NCBI GenBank assembly: GCA_021781575.1
Contig: JAJXWP010000032.1
Location: forward strand, 1-50,571
DNA length: 50,571 bases
Origin: Pseudomonadota bacterium
GTDB lineage: Bacteria > Pseudomonadota > Alphaproteobacteria > Rhodospirillales > Magnetospirillaceae
Reading direction: 5' to 3'
In this document: piece after piece, positions 44,771 to 50,571 of the stretch
Numbering within the stretch: the stretch's first letter is position 1
How the letters are laid out: every line of letters begins with the position of its first letter
Translations under genes and position numbers: made by a program
Notes under the pieces: generated by a model
Databases searched by the model: none
What the model was told of the DNA's origin: nothing
Seen by the model: only the letters and a program-made list of their open reading frames with translations

Positions 44771-45049
44771 CTACTGACCGAATGGCCAGCCGGGAGCGCC
44801 CTCCATGTTGTTGGGCGAGCCGGGCAAGCTCGTCCGGTTGAAGGCTGATCCGGTTGCCCCGGCGAAAGCCGAGGAAGGGCTGCCGGGGATATTTTCCACA
44901 CCGCGTGCGGGGTTGGGGGTGGCCGCTGTCGAGCGGTTGATCGCATCGTATTCGAAGCCGCGCTCGATGCTCGATCCGCCGACGCAAGCAGCCAGCAAAA
45001 AGGGTAGGAGAATCGCCGGAATCCGGGCGATGGCCAAAATGTGACGCAT
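44771..45049 (-). CDS. Small lipoprotein
   Basis: 92 residues. The signal peptide RIPAILLPFLLAACVGG ends in the lipobox LAAC, so the Cys (residue 21) would be lipidated and the protein held in the membrane. The mature part is small, Ser/Asn/Pro-rich and without a known domain. GAGAG precedes the chosen ATG; the longer frame from 45112 would bury the signal. Confidence 0.75.
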   Translation of the reverse strand: MRHILAIARIPAILLPFLLAACVGGSSIERGFEYDAINRSTAATPNPARGVENIPGSPSSAFAGATGSAFNRTSLPGSPNNMEGAPGWPFGQ

Positions 45050-45155
45050 GTCGTTCTCTCTGCCAGCTTGAACAGGCTCCCTAGATAAAGGTATCGCGCT
45101 CGACGCCTGCAACGCTACGGTTGGCGAAACAGCCGGCTGGCGCTAGGCTTGCCGG

Positions 45156-45638
45156 ATGTCGATCATCCGCCCTCTCGCCTTGGCGTTGTTGCTCTCGCTG
45201 TCACCCCCCTTCACCCTGGCCCTGGGCAAGCCGAGGGGGTGCTTCACCAGGGCCGAACAGGGAGCCGAAGAGATGGTGCGTGAGGGATTGCGTCTGCGCG
45301 AAGGAGCCATCGGTTGCGACGGCCCGCCGTGGTACGCCGGCACCAAGCCGCTATGGGAGGAAATCGATCAGCGATTCGGCCAACGGTTCGCCGCCCAGAC
45401 CGGCATCCGCCGACGGGCTTTCCAGCGCGAGTTCGCCAAGGATGCGGAAAACCGCCTGCAGATGTGGAACGGTCGGATCGTCATGCATTTCCGCAACTAT
45501 CCACTGTCCGAGACCTACTGCGCCGGCATCAAGGATGTCTTGCAGAAAATGCGGCGGGGTGGCTGGGGCGTCTTCTCCCGCCTGGCGGGCATGGCCAAGG
45601 ACGAGGTGAAAATGGATTACCGCCCCTGCGATAAATAG
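45156..45638 (+). CDS. Secreted hypothetical protein
   Basis: 160 residues. N-terminal signal (RPLALALLLSLSPPFTLALG), then a mature protein with four Cys (GCFTRAEQ, IGCDGPPWY, SETYCAGIK, YRPCDK) that may form two disulfides. No known family. Faces the pyrE gene tail to tail. Confidence 0.72.
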   Translation: MSIIRPLALALLLSLSPPFTLALGKPRGCFTRAEQGAEEMVREGLRLREGAIGCDGPPWYAGTKPLWEEIDQRFGQRFAAQTGIRRRAFQREFAKDAENRLQMWNGRIVMHFRNYPLSETYCAGIKDVLQKMRRGGWGVFSRLAGMAKDEVKMDYRPCDK

Positions 45639-45644
45639 GGGGAA

Positions 45645-45679
45645 GGCGTTCCCGGCCCCGCAGTGGAGCCGGGGGTGCC
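45645..45679. terminator. Possible bidirectional terminator
   Basis: GGC-GTT-CCCGGC pairs with GCCGGG-GGT-GCC around a 11-base loop, between the convergent genes ending at 45638 and 45680. No T-run follows on either side, so efficiency is doubtful. Confidence 0.4.
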
Positions 45680-46369
45680 TCAGGCCTCGCGGCCGCCGTG
45701 CAAAGCCGACCAGGCGATCGGGTCGTGCAGGAATTTGCGAACTTCCTCAAGCGCCGGCTTATCGAAATGGCGTCCTTGCTCGGCGACGTCCAGCACGTCC
45801 CACCAGTTGGCGAGATAAAGCATGTCGACACCGATTTCCTCGAGGGTCTGCAAAGCGCCGGGAAACACCCCGTAGAAGAAGACCACGAAGGTGTTTTTTA
45901 CCTCGGCCCCGGCTTTGCGCAGTGCCTGGCAGAAATTGACCTTGCTTGCCCCGTCCGAGGCCAGGTCCTCCACCAGCAGCACGCGATCGCCGTCACTGAA
46001 ATGCCCTTCGATCTGGGCGTTGCGGCCGAAGCCTTTGGCCTGCTTGCGGACATAAAGCATGGGCAGGGACAGGGCTTCGGAAATCCATGCGGCATAGGGG
46101 ATGCCCGCCGTTTCGCCACCGGCGATGGCGTCGATCGACTCGAACCCGACTTGGCGCGTTATGGCGGCAGCCGACATTTCAGTGATCTTGCGGCGGGCTC
46201 GCGGGAACGAGATGACGCGCCGCATGTCGATATAGACCGGGCTGTTCCACCCCGAGGTCAGCGTGTACGGCTGTTCGGGCCGGAAATTGACGGCTCCGAT
46301 TTCCAACAGGATCCGGGCCGTGGTGAGGCCGGCTTGCTTCTGTTCGGATGTACGGGAAACGGACTTCAT
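45680..46369 (-). CDS. pyrE: Orotate phosphoribosyltransferase
   Basis: 229 residues. Converts orotate and PRPP to orotidine 5'-phosphate in pyrimidine synthesis. Seen: [45 protein letters not shown] and the PRPP-binding stretch [17 protein letters not shown]. The ATG at 46369 is chosen because everything upstream in frame is antisense to the next gene. Divergent from the enoyl-CoA hydratase-like gene. Confidence 0.92.
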   Translation of the reverse strand: MKSVSRTSEQKQAGLTTARILLEIGAVNFRPEQPYTLTSGWNSPVYIDMRRVISFPRARRKITEMSAAAITRQVGFESIDAIAGGETAGIPYAAWISEALSLPMLYVRKQAKGFGRNAQIEGHFSDGDRVLLVEDLASDGASKVNFCQALRKAGAEVKNTFVVFFYGVFPGALQTLEEIGVDMLYLANWWDVLDVAEQGRHFDKPALEEVRKFLHDPIAWSALHGGREA

Positions 46370-46487
46370 GGGTATAGCTCCAACTGACCCCGGGGTGGAG
46401 AGGCGACGACGGTGGGTGGACAAGGCGTCCTTGGCCGGGGTATAGGGCGAAAGGCGTGCGGGTGCAACAAGAAGGGCAAGGAAGGGT

Positions 46488-47267
46488 ATGAACGACGTGA
46501 TCGAGGTAAGGCGCGACGGCGGAGTTGCGACGGTCATTCTGAGCCGACCGGACAAGATGAATGCGCTCAACCTGCCCATGTGGCGGGGATTGGCCGAAGC
46601 GTTCGAAGCCCTTGGCGCGGACGACACGGTGCGGTGCATCGTCCTCAGGGGGGCGGGGACGCAGGCCTTCGCGCCGGGGGCCGACATCGATGAATTCACC
46701 AGCGAACGCGCCGACGCCGCGCAGGCCGCACGGTACGACGAGGTCATGCGCCGCGGCCTGGCGGCCGTCGCCGCCTGTCCGCATCCGACCATTGCCCAGA
46801 TTTACGGCCCCTGTGTCGGCGGTGGCTTGGAACTGGCTGCTCAATGCGACCTTCGCCTGACCGCGCGGTCGGGCAGGTTCGGGGTGCCGGTGGGCAAGAT
46901 CTCGGTGGTCATGGCCCACCCGGAAATTTCCTGCCTGCAGCGCCTGGTGGGCGCCGCCCGCATGCTGGAGATCCTGCTCGAAGCTCGGGTGTACGGCGCC
47001 GAGGACGCTTTGGCAATGGGGCTGGTGCACCGCGTCGCCGACGACGACCGTCTCGAGGACGAGGTCCAGGCCACCGTCAAGCGGATCACCGCCAATGCTC
47101 CCTTGGCCAATCGTTGGCACAAGGCCTTCGTCCGGCGCCTGCAGGAAGGCTCTCCCTTGACCGAGGCCGAACGGGCGGAAGCTTACGGCTTTCTTGCGAC
47201 CAAGGATTATTGGGAAGGGCTGGCGGCGTTCGCCGCCAAGCGCAAGCCGGCGTTTACCGGCCAATAG
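46488..47267 (+). CDS. Enoyl-CoA hydratase/isomerase family protein
   Basis: 259 residues, crotonase fold: [35 protein letters not shown] (oxyanion-hole region) and [20 protein letters not shown] with one catalytic-type Glu. The second crotonase Glu region is altered ([23 protein letters not shown]), so hydratase activity is uncertain and an isomerase or lyase is possible. GAAGGG seven bases before the ATG. Confidence 0.85.
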   Translation: MNDVIEVRRDGGVATVILSRPDKMNALNLPMWRGLAEAFEALGADDTVRCIVLRGAGTQAFAPGADIDEFTSERADAAQAARYDEVMRRGLAAVAACPHPTIAQIYGPCVGGGLELAAQCDLRLTARSGRFGVPVGKISVVMAHPEISCLQRLVGAARMLEILLEARVYGAEDALAMGLVHRVADDDRLEDEVQATVKRITANAPLANRWHKAFVRRLQEGSPLTEAERAEAYGFLATKDYWEGLAAFAAKRKPAFTGQ

Positions 47268-47273
47268 GACGGT

Positions 47274-47504
47274 TCACCGGTCGTCCCATTCGGGCTCCTC
47301 GGCGCGCAGGATGTCGCAGATCCGAGCGACCACCGATGGCCGCAGCGGCTGTGTGTCGCCCAAGCTGCGCTTGTAGCCGGCGGCCCACCGCTTCGCCTCG
47401 ACCACTTCGGCCGGCGTCGCGCCGGTGCCGATGATCTCGATTACCCGAATATCGTCGCAATGGCCAAGGATAGCCGTTACCTGCTCTCGACTCAGCACCG
47501 TCAT
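47274..47504 (-). CDS. Small conserved-looking hypothetical protein
   Basis: 76 residues, MTVLSREQVTAILGHCDDIR..., soluble and helical, with no membrane segment. GGAG nine bases upstream of the ATG. It ends 6 bases after the stop of the convergent hydratase-like gene. No family recognised. Confidence 0.6.
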   Translation of the reverse strand: MTVLSREQVTAILGHCDDIRVIEIIGTGATPAEVVEAKRWAAGYKRSLGDTQPLRPSVVARICDILRAEEPEWDDR

Positions 47505-47557
47505 CGAATTGATCTCCGAACGATCCGTACAGCAAGGTATGCAGCGTCAACGTTTGA

Positions 47558-47660
47558 CCGGAGGTCCCGCCCGGCGAGGGGCAAAACCGACTCTCGTCTC
47601 CCAAACCATTCAATTGGTTCAGGAGACGAGCTTCGGAAGCGTGCCTCGGGCGGTCTCCGG
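47558..47660. ncRNA. Candidate structured RNA or leader upstream of the ELM1-family gene
   Basis: Outer stem: CCGGAG (47558-47563) with CTCCGG (47655-47660) and CCGCCC (47567-47572) with GGGCGG (47648-47653). Inner hairpin: CTCGTCTCC (47593-47601) with GGAGACGAG (47622-47630), continuing as AACC with GGTT around ATTCAATT, then a small GCTT-CGG-AAGC hairpin. This much nested pairing in a 283-base non-coding gap is unlikely by chance, but strand and function are unknown. Confidence 0.45.
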
Positions 47661-47787
47661 CGTCAACGTCTCGAACGGATCCGCCGGGGCATCGGGAGCA
47701 CTCGGTTGCCTCCCTCGTCCACCGCGGCCCGGTTGACAGGCCATAGGTCTAGGTCGTAAGCCCTCGGCTCCAGGCCTTTTGGTGAGG

Positions 47788-48750
47788 ATGATGACAGCGG
47801 AACGGATATGGGTCCTGGCGGATGACCGGGCCGGCAACGTGGCTCAATGCCTGGGAGTGGCTGAAGCCCTGGGGGAACCGTTTGTGGTCAAGGAGGTCCG
47901 CTACAATCGCTGGGGGCGCCTTCACAACTGGCTCCGGGCGGACAGCCGCCGCGGCCTGACCCGCGAATGCCGCAAGACGCTGCTGCCACCCTGGCCCGAC
48001 CTGGTCATCGCGGCGGGCCGTCGCACGGCGCCCTTGGCCCGCTGGTTCAAGCGGAAATTCGGTACTCGGCTGGTGCAGATCATGGATCCGGGATGGCCGG
48101 GGCGACAGGACTTCGACCTCATCGCCGCTCCGGTGCACGATGACCTGCCGGATCGAGCCAATGTTGTCCATACGGTCGGCTCCTGCCACCGGGCAGTGCC
48201 GGCCCTGCTGGCCGACGAGCGGGTACGTTGGGAGGCGCGCCTTGCCCATCTGCCGCGCCCGTATCTGTTGGTGGTCGTCGGCGGAACGACCAAGGATTAT
48301 CGCTTCGGGCCGGAGCTTGGGCGCCAGCTGGTGGCCGAGGCGGTGTCGCTGGCCGGCGTCATGGGCGGTTCGATCCTGGTGACGACCAGCCGGCGGACCG
48401 AGCCGGAATTGGAGGCGGTGATCGTCGAAGGGATTCCCGAACCGCGGTTCATTCACTGCTGGCGTGAGGGACTGGATAACCCCTATCTCGCCCTTCTGGC
48501 CATGGCCGACACGATCGTGGTCACCGGCGACTCGATGAACATGTGCTCGGAAGCCTGCGCCAATGGCGGGCCGGTCTATATTTTCTCACCGCCCGGCATG
48601 GTCAACGCCAAGCACGCGCGTCTGCACCAACTGCTGTACGAGCGCGGTTACGCGCGCCCGCTGGGCGCGGATACCACTCCGTGGCACCATCCGCCGCTCA
48701 ATGCGGCGCTTGACGTGGCGAAGCAGGTGCGGGCGCGAGGGTTGCTTTAG
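47788..48750 (+). CDS. ELM1/GtrOC1-family protein
   Basis: 320 residues. RIWVLADDRAGNVAQCLGVAEAL, LVIAAGRRTAPLARWFKRK, QIMDPGWPG, VVGGTTKDYRF, TTSRRTEPELEAVI and VTGDSMNMCSEACANGGPVYIF match the mitochondrial-fission ELM1 family (PF06258), whose bacterial members look like GT-B glycosyltransferases and are typical of alphaproteobacteria. Nucleoside-sugar transfer is plausible but unproven. Its stop overlaps the hemN stop by four bases on opposite strands. Confidence 0.88.
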   Translation: MMTAERIWVLADDRAGNVAQCLGVAEALGEPFVVKEVRYNRWGRLHNWLRADSRRGLTRECRKTLLPPWPDLVIAAGRRTAPLARWFKRKFGTRLVQIMDPGWPGRQDFDLIAAPVHDDLPDRANVVHTVGSCHRAVPALLADERVRWEARLAHLPRPYLLVVVGGTTKDYRFGPELGRQLVAEAVSLAGVMGGSILVTTSRRTEPELEAVIVEGIPEPRFIHCWREGLDNPYLALLAMADTIVVTGDSMNMCSEACANGGPVYIFSPPGMVNAKHARLHQLLYERGYARPLGADTTPWHHPPLNAALDVAKQVRARGLL

Positions 48751-50096
48751 ACCGCCTTCGAATGGCGTGCTTCGCCAGCCCGCAGATAACGGTCGAAGGC
48801 GGCACAGGCGGCGCGCACCAGGGGGCGACCTTCATCGGTGATGGTAACCCTGCGACCGCGGCGGACCAGCAGGCCGTCGGCCTCCATCCCGGCCAAGCTG
48901 TCGAGGTCAGCGTCGAACTGTGCCGGGTCGGCATCGAAGCGGGTGCAGACCGCCTCGACGTCGAGGGCAAGGTCGCACATCAGCCGTTCGATGATGGCGC
49001 GGCGCAGGATATCCTCGGCGGAAACCGCGACACCGCGCGTCGTCGCCAGGCGACCGCTGCGGACGACCTGCTTGTAGGTGTGGATGGCTCCCTCGTTAGC
49101 CACATAGCCTTGCGGCAGCGAACCGATGCCCGAGGCGCCGAACCCCAACAGCACGGAGGCTTCGTCCGTGGTGTAACCCTGGAAATTGCGATGCAGGCGC
49201 TTCTCCCGCAGCGCCTGGGCCATCTCGTCGTCGGCGCGGGCGAAGTGGTCGAGTCCGACCTGGACGTAGCCATGCTCGACCAGGCGGGCGGCCGCGGTAT
49301 CATACTGACGCCACCGTTCGGGGACGTCCGGAAGGGCATCCTCGGGGATCAGCCGTTGGTGCTTCTTCATCCACGGCACATGAGCGTAGCCGAACAGGGC
49401 AATGCGGCGCGGCGCGAAACCAACCGCCAGATCGATTGTCTCAACCAGGCTCTCGGCGGACTGGTGCGGCAGGCCATAGACCAGATCCATGTTGATTTCG
49501 GCAACGCCATATGCGCGCAGCCAAGCGATCACCTGCGAGGTCACTTCGTAGGGTTGGATCCGGTTGATCGCCTTCTGTACGACAGGGTTGAAATCCTGTA
49601 CGCCGATGCTGGCCCGGGTCACTCCGCTGCGGGCCATCGCCGCCACATATTGCTCATCGGCGGTCCGAGGATCCAGTTCGACGGCGATCTCGGCATCCTT
49701 GGCGATGGCGAACCGGCGGCGCAACCGGTCGATGGTGGCGACGAAGTCGTCGGGGGTCAGGATGGTCGGGCTACCCCCGCCGAAATGCACGTGGCTGGCA
49801 CTCATCGGCTGCGGCAACTGTTCGGCCACCATGTCGATTTCGCGCCACAGGCAATCCATGTAGTCGGCGACCGGAGCGTATTGCCGGGTGATTTTCGTAT
49901 GGCATCCGCAGAACCAGCACATCTCGGCGCAATAGGCGATGTGAAGATAAAGCGACAGAGGCACCGTGGGCGACAACTCGGACAACCACTGGCCGTAGCG
50001 GTCGGCGCCGACAGCTGCAGAGAAATGCGGGGCGGTAGGGTAGGAGGTATAGCGGGGAACCCGCAAGTCGTATTTGGCCGCGAGATCGGGACGCAT
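48747..50096 (-). CDS. hemN: Oxygen-independent coproporphyrinogen III oxidase
   Basis: 449 residues, radical-SAM enzyme decarboxylating coproporphyrinogen III in haem synthesis without oxygen. The [4Fe-4S] motif is CAEMCWFCGC, with YLHIAYC before it; HVHFGGGSPTIL, VELDPRT, IGVQDFNPVVQKAINRIQ and the C-terminal HemN domain follow. The ATG at 50096 begins RPDLAAKYDLRVPRYTSYP, the usual start. Low-oxygen growth is implied. Only a half-site resembling an FNR box is visible upstream. Confidence 0.95.
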   Translation of the reverse strand: MRPDLAAKYDLRVPRYTSYPTAPHFSAAVGADRYGQWLSELSPTVPLSLYLHIAYCAEMCWFCGCHTKITRQYAPVADYMDCLWREIDMVAEQLPQPMSASHVHFGGGSPTILTPDDFVATIDRLRRRFAIAKDAEIAVELDPRTADEQYVAAMARSGVTRASIGVQDFNPVVQKAINRIQPYEVTSQVIAWLRAYGVAEINMDLVYGLPHQSAESLVETIDLAVGFAPRRIALFGYAHVPWMKKHQRLIPEDALPDVPERWRQYDTAAARLVEHGYVQVGLDHFARADDEMAQALREKRLHRNFQGYTTDEASVLLGFGASGIGSLPQGYVANEGAIHTYKQVVRSGRLATTRGVAVSAEDILRRAIIERLMCDLALDVEAVCTRFDADPAQFDADLDSLAGMEADGLLVRRGRRVTITDEGRPLVRAACAAFDRYLRAGEARHSKAV

Positions 50097-50288
50097 GGTG
50101 TTTCCTGGCAATTGCCTGCAAAACCTACTCCGGATTGCCCCCGCCACGCAACCCAACTGGAGCGATGGTTACGCGATCAATTTCTCACCCTGAGATAGAG
50201 ATGCCATGCGCTCCGGGCAGGGCGGCATTTCATTCGGGGGGACGGCACGTTCTTGCCAGCCGTCAATGGCACGGTCAAAATATAATCA

Positions 50289-50571
50289 ATGCACGTCCAA
50301 GAACCATTCAAGACTCAGGTGCAAACCGTGAGCCCCCTGTTGTTGCTCGACGCCCAGTGCCAAGCGGGACGAAGCGATGCCATTGCCGTGAGGTGGCTGG
50401 GCGCGCCCGGTCAATGCCGCGACCTCACTTATGGGCAAATGCTCGATTATTCCGCGCGTTGCGCCGCGCTGTTGCGCCAGCTGGGGCTGAAGCCGGGGCA
50501 GACGGTGGCGGTGATGACCGGGCGCCGGCCGGAAACCCTGGTCGCCGCGCTGGGGATCTGGCGTGCCGGCG
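50289..50571 (+). CDS. AMP-forming acyl-CoA synthetase, N-terminal part (runs off right edge)
   Basis: 94 residues are visible. The stretch RDLTYGQMLDYSARCAALLRQLGLKPGQTVAVM and ETLVAALGIWRAG are the typical opening of adenylate-forming ligases (AMP-binding family). The AMP-binding motif itself lies beyond the window, so the substrate cannot be named; malonyl-CoA or fatty-acyl ligases are options. A GTG at 50328 with AGGTG upstream is an alternative start. Confidence 0.8.
   Translation, partial: MHVQEPFKTQVQTVSPLLLLDAQCQAGRSDAIAVRWLGAPGQCRDLTYGQMLDYSARCAALLRQLGLKPGQTVAVMTGRRPETLVAALGIWRAG

Noticed and set aside
48762-50198. Long plus-strand frame opposite hemN
   Set aside because: Antisense shadow; hemN carries the radical-SAM motif and the correct start.
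50243-50256. Sigma-54-like CGGCAC...TTGC before the acyl-CoA synthetase gene
   Set aside because: The spacing is GG-N9-GC, one base short of the required N10.

Overview
The window looks like the chromosome of a high-GC (roughly 60-65 %) Gram-negative alphaproteobacterium, most likely a Rhodospirillales member. This rests on the gene types (ELM1-family protein, MsrP/MsrQ, HemN, DUF2293, exosortase A system), the absence of archaeal or Gram-positive traits, and GC-rich codon use; I could not run a taxonomic search. No tRNA, rRNA, CRISPR array or intact transposase was seen.

Positions 1-41600 are a large exopolysaccharide (EPS) and exosortase A/PEP-CTERM island. The left part holds the start of a repeat-built secreted protein (1-605), a secreted RIFT-barrel/toroid enzyme (960-3629), UDP-GlcNAc 2-epimerase and UDP-HexNAc dehydrogenase (3800-6309), methyltransferases, GT4 glycosyltransferases, a broken flippase copy (9664-10243), an O-antigen-ligase/polymerase-type protein (10800-12095), a second toroid enzyme with an RTX-like tail (12179-15427) and an intact Wzx-type flippase (15492-16958). 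A minus-strand run (18716-27186) encodes a glycosyltransferase-deacetylase fusion, an acyltransferase, a GT2 enzyme and two asparagine-synthase-like amidotransferases. Then come a beta-helix protein, exosortase A fused to EpsI, a PEP-CTERM-type sugar transferase, the priming glycosyltransferase, and the operon prsK-prsR-prsT. Two tandem PEP-CTERM proteins (40031-41568) end the island.

The genes fit one pathway: amino-uronic sugar nucleotides are made (WecB, WbpA-like), loaded on undecaprenyl phosphate by the EpsB2-type transferase, extended by GT4/GT2 enzymes, modified by methyl-, acyl-, deacetyl- and amido-transfer, flipped by Wzx and polymerised or ligated by the Wzy-like protein. Exosortase A would process the PEP-CTERM proteins, and secreted toroid and beta-helix proteins could trim the polymer. 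Outer-membrane export and Wzc-type genes are not in the window. The clearest regulatory signal is that both PEP-CTERM genes carry a sigma-54 promoter and a shared upstream motif at exactly the same distance (65 bases), matching the sigma-54 activator PrsR encoded next to them.

Positions 41700-50571 are ordinary housekeeping: DUF2293 protein, 1-Cys peroxiredoxin, MsrP/MsrQ methionine-sulfoxide repair, a small lipoprotein, PyrE, an enoyl-CoA hydratase-like enzyme, an ELM1-family protein, HemN and the start of an acyl-CoA synthetase. A possible structured RNA lies at 47558-47660. A small GC-rich element with hairpin ends (18461-18751) forms the last codons of the glycosyltransferase-deacetylase gene.
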